Of a DNA stretch of 64,000 nucleotides, positions 34,916 to 42,924 are shown in pieces. Within the stretch, counting starts at the first letter, position 1. Each line of letters starts with the position of its first letter. The translations under genes and the position numbers were made by a program. Origin of the DNA: Vreelandella piezotolerans (GTDB lineage Bacteria; Pseudomonadota; Gammaproteobacteria; Pseudomonadales; Halomonadaceae); assembly GCF_012427705.1 (NCBI RefSeq), contig NZ_CP048602.1, positions 2,790,001 to 2,854,000 on the forward strand, written 5' to 3'. Below the pieces are notes generated by a model. That model did no database searches and was not told where the DNA came from. It was given only the letters and a program-made list of their open reading frames with translations.

Positions 34916-36592
34916 TCAATGCAATGAATTTTCTTTTAAAATCCATCCGGCGGCTTTTTCAGCGATCATGAGGGTCGGCGAATTGGTGTTTCCACTGGTG
35001 ATGGTGGGCATCACGCCCGCATCCGCAATCCGCAGCCCCGACACCCCTCTCACGCGCAATGTTGCGTCCACCACCGCCATTGGGTCATCACCTTTACCCA
35101 TTCGTGTGGTGCCCACCGGATGAAAAATCGTCGTACCGATATCCCCTGCCAGCCGCGTTAACTCCTCGTCCGTTTGATACTCGACGCCCGGCTTCACTTC
35201 TTCAGGTGAGTACTTCGCAAAGGCAGGCTGTTCGGCGATACGCCGGGTTACCCGCAGCGAATCGGCCGCCACCTTGCGATCCTCCGGCGTGCTGAGATAG
35301 TTCGGCGAAATCGCCGGTGCCTGACGCGGGTCGGCGCTTTTCAACCGCACCGTTCCTCGGCTGGTAGGGTTCAAGTTGCATACGCTCGCGGTAATGGCCG
35401 GATAGGGATGCAGCGGCTGCCCAAAGGCCTCTAGGCTGAGCGGTTGGACGTGATACTGAATATTGGGGTACGGCTGATCGTTGGAGCTGCGAGTAAATGC
35501 GCCAAGCTGCGAGGGGGCCATGCTCATTGGCCCGGTGCGTTTGGTCACATATTCCCAGCCGATGCCCGCTTTGCCCCACAGCGTGCTGGCAATGGCATTG
35601 AGCGTCTTGGCGTTACTGACACGATACACCGAGCGTATTTGGAGGTGATCTTGCAGGTTTTCGCCAACGCCCGGCAAATCGTGAATGGCCTCGATACCAT
35701 GCTCGCGCAGATGCTCCGCAGGCCCAATGCCCGATAGCTGTAAAAGGTGGGGCGAGCCAATCGCCCCTGCGCACAGCACCACTTCTTTTTGCGCCTGCAC
35801 CCGCAGGGTTTTGCCGCTGCGCACCACCTCTACCCCGGTACAGCGAAGCGCTTGCGAACGATCGAAGCAGAGCCGGTTCACCTGGGTAGAGTGCCAAAGC
35901 GTCAGATTGTCCCGCTTTAGCGCGCTACGCAAAAATGCCTTGGCGGTATTCCAACGCCAGCCATCGCGCTGGTTCACTTCGAAATAGGCGACCCCTTCGT
36001 TACTGCCCCGGTTAAAGTCCTCGGTGCGGGGAATGCCAGCCTGAACCGCCGCTTCGGCAAAGTCGTCCAGCACTTCCCACTTTAGGCGCTGCTTCTCGAC
36101 CCGCCACTCACCGCCATGGCCGTGAAACGCACGGTGTGTCTCGTCACCGTCGCTGCCCTCATCCAGCCGGTAGTGGTTTTCGTGTTTGATGAAGTCCGGC
36201 AGGCAGTTCTCCCAGCGCCACTCGTCACTGCCGGTGACCTCCGCCCAGTGGTCGTAATCCCGCGCCTGGCCACGCATATAGATCATACCGTTGATGCTGG
36301 AGCAGCCCCCCAGGGTTTTTCCTCGAGGGTAGATCAGCGAGCGGCCATTTAGCCCCGTGTCCGGCTCGGTGCGGAACAGCCAGTCGGTGCGCGGGTTATT
36401 GATGCAATACAGGTAGCCCACCGGAATATGGATCCAGTGGTAGTTATCCCGACCGCCCGCCTCGATCAGCAGCACCCGATTCTGTGGGTCGGCGCTGAGC
36501 CGGTTGGCCATCAGGCACCCTGCGGTGCCTGCGCCTACCACGATGTAGTCGAACGACTCAGCGTGGGAGTTTGTCATTGTATTCGTTGGCAT
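34916..36592 (-). CDS. GMC-family dehydrogenase, probable 3-hydroxypropionate dehydrogenase
   Basis: The 558-residue FAD protein resembles choline dehydrogenase. It has the dinucleotide motif IVVGAGTAGCLMANRLSAD, GMC signature 1 PRGKTLGGCSSINGMIYMRG, signature 2 GAIGSPHLLQLSGIGP, and the active-site His in FHPVGTTRMG. Its neighbours are mmsA and a divergent LysR gene, the arrangement reported for 3-hydroxypropionate catabolism (HpdH/DddA with MmsA/DddC and HpdR), so it likely oxidises 3-hydroxypropionate to malonate semialdehyde. Other primary alcohols are possible. No choline-pathway gene (betB) is nearby, which argues against BetA. GGGAGC precedes the start. Confidence 0.8.
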   Translation of the reverse strand: MPTNTMTNSHAESFDYIVVGAGTAGCLMANRLSADPQNRVLLIEAGGRDNYHWIHIPVGYLYCINNPRTDWLFRTEPDTGLNGRSLIYPRGKTLGGCSSINGMIYMRGQARDYDHWAEVTGSDEWRWENCLPDFIKHENHYRLDEGSDGDETHRAFHGHGGEWRVEKQRLKWEVLDDFAEAAVQAGIPRTEDFNRGSNEGVAYFEVNQRDGWRWNTAKAFLRSALKRDNLTLWHSTQVNRLCFDRSQALRCTGVEVVRSGKTLRVQAQKEVVLCAGAIGSPHLLQLSGIGPAEHLREHGIEAIHDLPGVGENLQDHLQIRSVYRVSNAKTLNAIASTLWGKAGIGWEYVTKRTGPMSMAPSQLGAFTRSSNDQPYPNIQYHVQPLSLEAFGQPLHPYPAITASVCNLNPTSRGTVRLKSADPRQAPAISPNYLSTPEDRKVAADSLRVTRRIAEQPAFAKYSPEEVKPGVEYQTDEELTRLAGDIGTTIFHPVGTTRMGKGDDPMAVVDATLRVRGVSGLRIADAGVMPTITSGNTNSPTLMIAEKAAGWILKENSLH

Positions 36593-36619
36593 AGGCTAGG
36601 CTCCCGTAACGGTCTGGCG

Positions 36620-38131
36620 CTACTTCGCCGTCGGCATCACGAATTCGGCGCCCGCATCGATGGAGTCGGACCAGCGCTGCATAATCGACTTCTGTTTGGT
36701 ATAGAAGCGCACGCCCTCTTCGCCATACGCGTGGGTATCGCCAAACAGCGAGCGCTTCCAGCCACCGAAACCGTGCCACGCCATGGGCACTGGGATAGGC
36801 ACGTTGATGCCGACCATACCCACCTGAATCCGCCGACCAAATTCGCGGGCGACGCTGCCGCTTTCGGTAAAGCAGCTCACCCCGTTGCCAAACTCGTGGC
36901 CATTGATCAGTTGAATAGCGGTCGCCACATCCGGCACCCGCACGCAGACCAGCACCGGGCCGAAGATCTCTTCTTTATAGATGGTCATTTCCGGCGTGAC
37001 GTGATCAAACAGCGTGCCGCCCATCCAAAAACCGTCAGAACAGCCCTCGCCTGCTTGCGCGCCGTCGAACTCGCGGCCATCGACGACGAGCTCGGCGCCT
37101 TCTGCCACGCCCTTTTCTATGTAGCCGGTGATCCGCTGGTGCGCCTGACGGGTCACGATCGGACCCATTTCTGCATCTAGCTGCATGCCATCTTTCACCT
37201 TCAGCGCCTCGGCGCGTTCGGTGAGCATCGGTACCACCTTGTCGGCCACGTCGCCGACTAACACGGCCACGCTAATCGCCATGCAGCGCTCGCCCGCACT
37301 GCCGTAGGCCGCACCGATCAGCGCATCAACGGCTTTATCCAGGTGGGCATCCGGCATCACCACCATATGGTTTTTTGCGCCCCCCAGCGCCTGGACGCGC
37401 TTGCCGTGCTTGGCGCCACGCTCGTAGATCAGGTTGGCGATCGGCGTAGAACCCACGAACGACAGCGCCTTCACGTCAGGGTGATCGATTAGCGCTTCGA
37501 CCGAATCTTTATCGCCCTGCACCACGTTGAAGACGCCATCCGGCAGGCCTGCTTGCTGCAATAGATCCGCTATCATCAGCGAGGCACTGGGGTCCAGCGG
37601 GCTAGGCTTGAGAATGAAGGTATTGCCAGCGGCAATGGCAATGGGGAACATCCACATGGGCACCATCGCCGGGAAGTTGAACGGCGTGATGCCCGCCACC
37701 ACTCCCAGCGGCTGGCGCACGGTCCAGTTATCGATACCGGTGCTGACCTGCTCGGTGTAATCACCCTTCAAGAGCTGGGGGATGCCGCAAGCGAATTCGA
37801 CGATATCGATGCCCCGGGCCACCTCGCCTTGCGCGTCGGTGAAGACTTTGCCGTGCTCTTTGGTGATTGCCTCGGCCAGGGCATCCTTATTAGCGTTCAG
37901 CAGCTCCAGAAATTTGAACATGACCCGAGCGCGGCGGATGGGCGGCGTATCGGCCCAGGCGGGGAATGCCGCCTGAGCGGCTTGCACGGCCGTATCTACG
38001 TCAGCGCTCGACGCCAGGGCCACACGCCCGGTGACCTGCCCGGTGGCGGGGTTGAACACATCTTGGGCGCTACCGGAGGTGCCTTCGCTACGTTGGCCGT
38101 TGATGAAGTGATGGATGGCGTGGGTGGTCAT
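36620..38131 (-). CDS. mmsA: CoA-acylating (methyl)malonate-semialdehyde dehydrogenase
   Basis: The 503-residue ALDH-superfamily enzyme converts malonate or methylmalonate semialdehyde and CoA to acetyl-CoA or propionyl-CoA with CO2 release. The catalytic Cys is in [17 protein letters not shown]; other family blocks are the NAD-binding [19 protein letters not shown] and the substrate loop [20 protein letters not shown]. Position 27 bases upstream of the GMC gene suggests one transcript, and the pair would take 3-hydroxypropionate to acetyl-CoA. AAAGGT precedes the ATG. Valine degradation is another possible role, but no other valine genes are nearby. Confidence 0.94.
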   Translation of the reverse strand: MTTHAIHHFINGQRSEGTSGSAQDVFNPATGQVTGRVALASSADVDTAVQAAQAAFPAWADTPPIRRARVMFKFLELLNANKDALAEAITKEHGKVFTDAQGEVARGIDIVEFACGIPQLLKGDYTEQVSTGIDNWTVRQPLGVVAGITPFNFPAMVPMWMFPIAIAAGNTFILKPSPLDPSASLMIADLLQQAGLPDGVFNVVQGDKDSVEALIDHPDVKALSFVGSTPIANLIYERGAKHGKRVQALGGAKNHMVVMPDAHLDKAVDALIGAAYGSAGERCMAISVAVLVGDVADKVVPMLTERAEALKVKDGMQLDAEMGPIVTRQAHQRITGYIEKGVAEGAELVVDGREFDGAQAGEGCSDGFWMGGTLFDHVTPEMTIYKEEIFGPVLVCVRVPDVATAIQLINGHEFGNGVSCFTESGSVAREFGRRIQVGMVGINVPIPVPMAWHGFGGWKRSLFGDTHAYGEEGVRFYTKQKSIMQRWSDSIDAGAEFVMPTAK

Positions 38132-38159
38132 GGTCGCTACCTTTATAAAAAAAGCTTAA

Positions 38160-38178
38160 GTGATCAGAGGATGATCAC
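38160..38178. promoter_or_regulatory. Inverted repeat in the mmsA/lysR divergent promoter
   Basis: A perfect 7-5-7 palindrome (GTGATCA-GAGGA-TGATCAC) lies 28 bases from the mmsA start in the 138-bp gap between mmsA and the divergent LysR gene. This is a strong candidate binding site for the LysR protein controlling the two catabolic genes; an AT-rich stretch at 38201-38240 could be the lysR promoter. Confidence 0.6.
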
Positions 38179-38269
38179 AAGACTACCCCGCCGAACAGGC
38201 TAATCAATTGAGTAATTTTTAACCAAGATATAAGATTCACTAATAACACACCAGGGTAGGTTCATCACC

Positions 38270-39178
38270 ATGCAGGAGTACGCCACGCTGCGGGCCTTTG
38301 TGGCCGTTGCCCACACCGGTAGCGTCTCGCGGGCGGCCGAGCAGCTCCACCTGACTCAGCCCGCCGTCAGCCTAAAGTTGAAGCAGCTACAGCAGCATCT
38401 AGGCTTAACGCTCTTTACCCGCCGCCCGCAGGGGTTAACCCTCACCGCTGACGGCTATGCACTCCTACCCACTGCAGAAAATGCGCTGGCCAGCGCGCTC
38501 GCCTTCGAGCTGACCGCCAGCGCTTTGCACAGCACCCTGCGTGGCAAGCTGCGCATTGGCACCATCGTCGACCCAGAGTTCATCCGCCTTGGCGACTTTC
38601 TCAGCCGCTTGATGGCCCGCGCGCCCCAGCTGGAAACCGAACTTCACCACGGCATGAGCGGCAATGTTTTGAGTCAGGTGGAACAGGGGGAGTTGGACGT
38701 AGGCTTCTTTCTCGCCACGCCCGGTGAAGGCACCGGCCGTCCAGCCCTTGATTGGCGCGAATTGACCCACTTTCATTATCACGTCGTCGCCCCGCCAGGC
38801 TGGGAAGCCAAGCTCGTCGATACCCGCTGGGAGACGCTTGCCCAGTTACCCTGGATCGTCACCCCCACCGTGTCGGCGCACTCCCGGCTACTCGAACGGG
38901 CTTTGACCGACAGCGGCGCGATACCGCGCCGCGTTGCCCAAGTCGACCAGGAGGTCTGTATGCTGGATTTGGTCAGAGCGGGTGTGGGGCTAAGCTTGGC
39001 GCGCGACGCGCTGGCCATGGCCGAACGGCAGGAGAGCGGTTTGACAGTGGCGGATAACGTTCGCTTGCCCTGCGCGCTCAGCCTGATTTGGCGCAGCGAC
39101 CGCGCTACCGAACCCACCATAAAAGCCGCACTGGATACCCTCGATACGGTGTGGCCTCAGCGTGGTCGGTCGCGTTAA
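38270..39178 (+). CDS. LysR-family regulator of the 3-hydroxypropionate-type locus
   Basis: The 302-residue protein has an N-terminal winged helix-turn-helix (ATLRAFVAVAHTGSVSRAAEQL) and a C-terminal effector-binding domain. It is divergent from mmsA and the GMC gene, matching HpdR, the 3-hydroxypropionate-responsive regulator described next to hpdH and mmsA in Pseudomonas. The effector is inferred from this synteny. The stop is 67 bases upstream of the msrA-like start. A weak site, AGG, precedes the ATG. Confidence 0.85.
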   Translation: MQEYATLRAFVAVAHTGSVSRAAEQLHLTQPAVSLKLKQLQQHLGLTLFTRRPQGLTLTADGYALLPTAENALASALAFELTASALHSTLRGKLRIGTIVDPEFIRLGDFLSRLMARAPQLETELHHGMSGNVLSQVEQGELDVGFFLATPGEGTGRPALDWRELTHFHYHVVAPPGWEAKLVDTRWETLAQLPWIVTPTVSAHSRLLERALTDSGAIPRRVAQVDQEVCMLDLVRAGVGLSLARDALAMAERQESGLTVADNVRLPCALSLIWRSDRATEPTIKAALDTLDTVWPQRGRSR

Positions 39179-39245
39179 GAACGCGGAACCTCTCGATACT
39201 AATGGGCTCAATACCGAGCATCGATTCGTCACTGGAGTGTCAGAC

Positions 39246-39869
39246 ATGTACCGATTTTCCTCTTTTCGTCCGTTGACGCTGTGCATAATGGCCGCCGCTG
39301 GCCTGGCAAGCGCACCGCTCCAGGCGCAATCCAATAGCGAGGCAACGTTTGCTGGCGGCTGTTTCTGGTGCATGGAGCCGCCCTACGACAAGCAGCCGGG
39401 TGTCAGCGCCACCACCTCCGGCTATATGGGCGGCGAGCTGGACAACCCCACCTACGAACAGGTCTCCCGGGGCGGCACCGGCCACATAGAAGTCGTCAAC
39501 ATCGAGTACGACGACAGCCAGATCAGCTACGAACAGCTACTGGAGATTTTCTGGCGCAATATCGATCCCTTCGCCGTCAACCGCCAGTTTTGCGATAGCG
39601 GCGATCAATACCGCTCGGCCATCTTCTACAGCAACGAGGAGGAGCAGGCGTTAGCGGAAGCCTCGAAAGCCGAGATGGAAGCGAGGTTCGATCAAGAGAT
39701 CACGACCGAGATCCTGCCGGCCAGCGAGTTTTGGCGCGCCGAGGAGTACCATCAGGATTACTACGAGAAAAACCCGCTCCGCTACAAGTTTTACCGCCTG
39801 AGCTGCGGCCGAGATGACCGTTTAGAAGAAGTATGGGACGAAGAGGCAGGCGGTCCTACTTTTGAGTAA
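39246..39869 (+). CDS. msrA: Exported peptide methionine sulfoxide reductase MsrA
   Basis: The 207-residue enzyme reduces the S-form of methionine sulfoxide in oxidised proteins. A signal peptide (LCIMAAAGLASAPLQAQ) sends it to the periplasm or outer-membrane face, unlike the usual cytosolic form. The catalytic motif is GGCFWCMEPPYDKQPGV and the substrate-binding residues lie in SGYMGGELDNPTYEQVSRG. A Cys in LSCGRDDR near the C-terminus may be a recycling Cys. ATG 39246 follows GGAGTG. A strong terminator follows the gene. Confidence 0.93.
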   Translation: MYRFSSFRPLTLCIMAAAGLASAPLQAQSNSEATFAGGCFWCMEPPYDKQPGVSATTSGYMGGELDNPTYEQVSRGGTGHIEVVNIEYDDSQISYEQLLEIFWRNIDPFAVNRQFCDSGDQYRSAIFYSNEEEQALAEASKAEMEARFDQEITTEILPASEFWRAEEYHQDYYEKNPLRYKFYRLSCGRDDRLEEVWDEEAGGPTFE

Positions 39870-39887
39870 TCACGCCCTGTGACCTTT

Positions 39888-39924
39888 AAAAGCGCCAAGT
39901 CGGTTTATCTGTCTTGGCGCTTTT
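39888..39924 (+). terminator. Intrinsic terminator after msrA
   Basis: A 12-bp stem (AAAAGCGCCAAG / CTTGGCGCTTTT) with a 13-base loop and a T run follows the msrA stop by about 18 bases. Confidence 0.85.
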
Positions 39925-40101
39925 TTATGGAACCATTGTCTACCCGTCTTGCCCCAACGAGGGTGTCACGACATGCCTGATGATTCATTTGGGCAAAACG
40001 CCATTTATCTACTAAGGTAGAAATTCAGCATTAATAGACCAGTCGGCTAAAGGACTGCTCTACCTGATCGAACGCCCGTTGATCTAAAGATAGGAGATCT
40101 T

Positions 40102-41484
40102 ATGAGCAACACCATCTCGACAGTCAATCCGACCACCGGCGAAACGCTTGAGACCTACACGCTGATGGATGAAAGCCAGGCCAAGCAGATCGTCGAGGCC
40201 AGCCATGAGGCGTTTCTGGATTGGCGGCTCAAGCCGCTAGAGCACCGCGCCAAGGTCGTCAAAGCCATTGGCGAAGCGATGAAGGCGCATAAAGACGAGC
40301 TTGCCGACCTAATGGTCAAAGAGATGGGCAAGCTGCCCTCACAGGCGCGCCAGGAAGTGGATCTGTGTGTCGGCATCTGTGATTATACCGCCGAGCACGG
40401 ACCCACCAAGCTCGCCGACGAAGAGCGCAAGCCCGGCAACGGCGAGCGCGGAATCGTCACCTACTCCCCGATGGGCGTGATTTACGGCATTCAGCCGTGG
40501 AACTTCCCTGCGTATCAAGTCGTGCGCTACTCCATCGCCAACATCATGGCGGGCAACAGCGTGCTGCTAAAACACGCAGAGAACGTTACGGGTAGCGGGC
40601 TGCTGCTGGAGAAAATCTACCGCGAAGCGGGCCTGCCGGAAAACGTCTTCCGCACGCTGGTGATTTCTCACGATGTCTCCGACACGGTGATTGCCCACAA
40701 AGCCGTGCGTGGCGTCACCTTGACCGGCAGCGATGGCGCTGGTCGAAAAGTGGCCGCCAAAGCCGCCGAGCATCTGAAAAAGACGGTACTGGAGCTGGGC
40801 TCCAACGATGCCTACCTGGTACTGGACGATGCCGACCTTGATGTCGCGGTCGACACCTGCGTGACCGGTCGCGTCTTCAACGGCGGCCAAACCTGCGTGG
40901 CGGCCAAACGCTTTGTGGTCACCGAAAAGAACTACGAAGCATTCAAAGAGCGCTACGTAGCGCGCATGAAGGATTTGAAAGCGGGCGACCCAACCAAAGA
41001 AGATAGCGACCTAGGCCCGATGGCCCGCGTCGATCTTCGCGACGACCTTCACGAGCAGGTGGAAGAGAGCGTGCGTAAAGGCGCGACAATCCTCTGCGGC
41101 GGCGAAAAACCCGAAGGCAAAGGGGCGTTCTACCCGGTCACCGTGCTGGATAACGTCACCCCTGGACAGCCTGCCTACGACGATGAGCTGTTTGGCCCGG
41201 TCGCTGCGTTGATTCGTGCCAAAGACGATGAAGACGCTATGCGCATTGCTAACGACAGTCGCTACGGCTTGGGCGGCGGCATCATCTCCAAAGACGTGAA
41301 GCGCGCCACCGAGCTTGCCAGCCAGTATTTCGACACCGGCATGGTGTTCATCAACGGCTTCGGTGTCGCCACGCCGGAAATGCCGTTTGGCGGCGTGAAG
41401 GATTCAGGCTATGGGCGTGAGCACGGCGGCTTTGGGATGCACGAGTTCGTCAACGCCAAATCGGTGATCGTCGTACAAAGCTAA
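40102..41484 (+). CDS. NAD(P)-dependent succinate-semialdehyde dehydrogenase (Sad/YneI-like)
   Basis: The 460-residue aldehyde dehydrogenase oxidises succinate semialdehyde to succinate, feeding 4-aminobutyrate carbon into the TCA cycle. Key features are the catalytic Cys in VFNGGQTCVAAKRF, Glu in VLELGSNDAYLVL, and the C-terminal family block EMPFGGVKDSGYGREHGGFG, which fits the Sad (YneI) subgroup better than GabD. TAGGAG lies before the ATG. The upstream 170 bp after the terminator should contain its promoter. No other GABA genes are in the window. Confidence 0.9.
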   Translation: MSNTISTVNPTTGETLETYTLMDESQAKQIVEASHEAFLDWRLKPLEHRAKVVKAIGEAMKAHKDELADLMVKEMGKLPSQARQEVDLCVGICDYTAEHGPTKLADEERKPGNGERGIVTYSPMGVIYGIQPWNFPAYQVVRYSIANIMAGNSVLLKHAENVTGSGLLLEKIYREAGLPENVFRTLVISHDVSDTVIAHKAVRGVTLTGSDGAGRKVAAKAAEHLKKTVLELGSNDAYLVLDDADLDVAVDTCVTGRVFNGGQTCVAAKRFVVTEKNYEAFKERYVARMKDLKAGDPTKEDSDLGPMARVDLRDDLHEQVEESVRKGATILCGGEKPEGKGAFYPVTVLDNVTPGQPAYDDELFGPVAALIRAKDDEDAMRIANDSRYGLGGGIISKDVKRATELASQYFDTGMVFINGFGVATPEMPFGGVKDSGYGREHGGFGMHEFVNAKSVIVVQS

Positions 41485-41532
41485 GGTGACCACGCTTTTC
41501 GTCTAGCGCTAGGCGGAGAGCACGTTACCCAA

Positions 41533-41569
41533 AACGCCGCAGCGTCGTTTTCACGACCTGCAGCGTTTT
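41533..41569. terminator. Imperfect hairpin between convergent genes
   Basis: An imperfect inverted repeat of about 14 bp per arm (AAACGCCGCAGCGTCG paired with CGACCTGCAGCGTTT, with mismatches) lies between the SSADH gene and pgpA, with A and T tracts at the ends; it is a plausible bidirectional terminator. Confidence 0.55.
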
Positions 41570-41604
41570 CGTGGTCCGCCTTGTTTGCAGCCTCTTTTAC
41601 AGTA

Positions 41605-42081
41605 TCAGGCGATTTGCCGCCGACGCTGCCAGAGCGTTAGCAGCAGCGCGACCACCAGCCAGCTCACCAGCGCGGCAATGACGTCATCCAACACGATACC
41701 GAACCCGCCGCTCACGTATTCTGCCAAATGAATGGGCGGCGGTTTCAATCCATCGAAGAAGCGGTAGACGCCAAACGCCAATGCCAGTACCAGCGGATGG
41801 CGGGCGGCTTTTAGCCCCAGCACCGCGAGCGGAAAAGCGACGTACTCATCGGCGACGATGCTGCCATGGTCCAGGCCATCATAATGCCACGCAGCGATAT
41901 GACAAACCGGCACGGCCGCTATCAGCATCAGCGCGATGATGACCGCCTGCTGCCCCGTTGGGCGGCCCAAGAGCCACCACGCCAGCGGCAGGCCAATCAG
42001 TGACCCAAAGGTACCCGGCGCAACGGGCGCTAGCCCCAACCCAAAGCCAGTGGCTAGCCAGAAGTTGAGCGTATCGAGCAT
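41605..42081 (-). CDS. pgpA: Phosphatidylglycerophosphatase A
   Basis: The 158-residue inner-membrane phosphatase makes phosphatidylglycerol from its phosphate. PgpA family motifs include GLGLAPVAPGTFGSLIGLPLAW, VADEYVAFPLAVLG with the acidic DE pair, RFFDGLKPPPIHLAE and GGFGIVLDDVIAALVSW. Its start overlaps the stop of the DUF533-type gene as TAATG, so the two are co-translated. Confidence 0.93.
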   Translation of the reverse strand: MLDTLNFWLATGFGLGLAPVAPGTFGSLIGLPLAWWLLGRPTGQQAVIIALMLIAAVPVCHIAAWHYDGLDHGSIVADEYVAFPLAVLGLKAARHPLVLALAFGVYRFFDGLKPPPIHLAEYVSGGFGIVLDDVIAALVSWLVVALLLTLWQRRRQIA

Positions 42082-42815
42082 TAGCCAGCCTGCTGCGCCT
42101 GACGCTCGAGCTCTGCCGCCATCTCAGGCGTTAGGTTTAGCGCACTGGCGAGTTGATCCAACCAGGCGCGCTCCATGGGGTTTTGGTCGTCGATTACGGC
42201 GACGCTGATCAAATACATTTCGCGAGCGGCCTGGGGAGAGTCCGCTTCACGGGCCAAGGCCTGGGCGTCCAGCGGGGCTTTTAGCTGCTGTTCGACCCAG
42301 CGGTGCATCTCCTCATCCGCGCCGAGGGCATCGATCTGATCGGTAATCAGCGCCTGCTCCTGCTCGTCGATATGGCCATCCGCCCGGGCGGCCATGATCA
42401 TGGCCTGCAGCAGCTCCAAGCTGCGGCGCTCTTGAACCTCGCCGCTCAACACCTCGACACGCTCGCCTTCCGAGGAGGATTGGGTCCCAGCCCCCTTCTT
42501 CTCCTTCTCCTGAGTACTTTGCCACGCCTTCCAGGCCAGTACGCCGACTCCCGCAATGGCACCATATTTGAGCGCTTTGCCGCCCATGCTGCGGCCACGC
42601 TTCGAGCCCACCAGCATGCCTAGGGCACCGCCGCCCAGCAGGCTTTTCATGTCGAAACCGCTGGAACCGCTGCTTTGGCGCGAGCCTTGGCTGCCACTGC
42701 CGCCCAACTGGCGGGAGAGGCCATCGATCACCCCTTTGACATCCATGCCGCCGCTACTGCCCTTGCTGCCGCTGGCCTGACTCATCAACTGCTGAAGAAT
42801 TTTGCTTGCGTTCAT
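42081..42815 (-). CDS. DUF533/TerB-type protein (YebE-like)
   Basis: This 244-residue protein has a Gly/Ser-rich N-terminus (SQASGSKGSSGGMDVKGVID), a hydrophobic Gly-rich stretch (LLGGGALGMLVG, ALKYGAIAGVGVLAWKAW) that may touch the membrane, and a C-terminal TerB-like all-helical domain (LLQAMIMAARADGHIDEQEQ). The family is found with YebE; its role is unknown. GAGGAG precedes ATG 42815. It is coupled to pgpA. Confidence 0.85.
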   Translation of the reverse strand: MNASKILQQLMSQASGSKGSSGGMDVKGVIDGLSRQLGGSGSQGSRQSSGSSGFDMKSLLGGGALGMLVGSKRGRSMGGKALKYGAIAGVGVLAWKAWQSTQEKEKKGAGTQSSSEGERVEVLSGEVQERRSLELLQAMIMAARADGHIDEQEQALITDQIDALGADEEMHRWVEQQLKAPLDAQALAREADSPQAAREMYLISVAVIDDQNPMERAWLDQLASALNLTPEMAAELERQAQQAG

Positions 42816-42924
42816 CCTTGCACTCCTCAATGGTTACTCATTCGACGGGTCGAACGCGGGTCGTTTAATGTTCGTTATAGCGCATGCTACATGAATACAG
42901 CATGAATCGATCCTGCACTCGCGC

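Noticed and set aside
34916..36592. Choline dehydrogenase BetA
   Set aside because: Only the general GMC family is certain; no betB, betI or betT is adjacent, and the mmsA/LysR context points to 3-hydroxypropionate.
36428..37180. 250-codon frame antisense to mmsA and the GMC gene
   Set aside because: It spans two recognised genes and their junction on the other strand.
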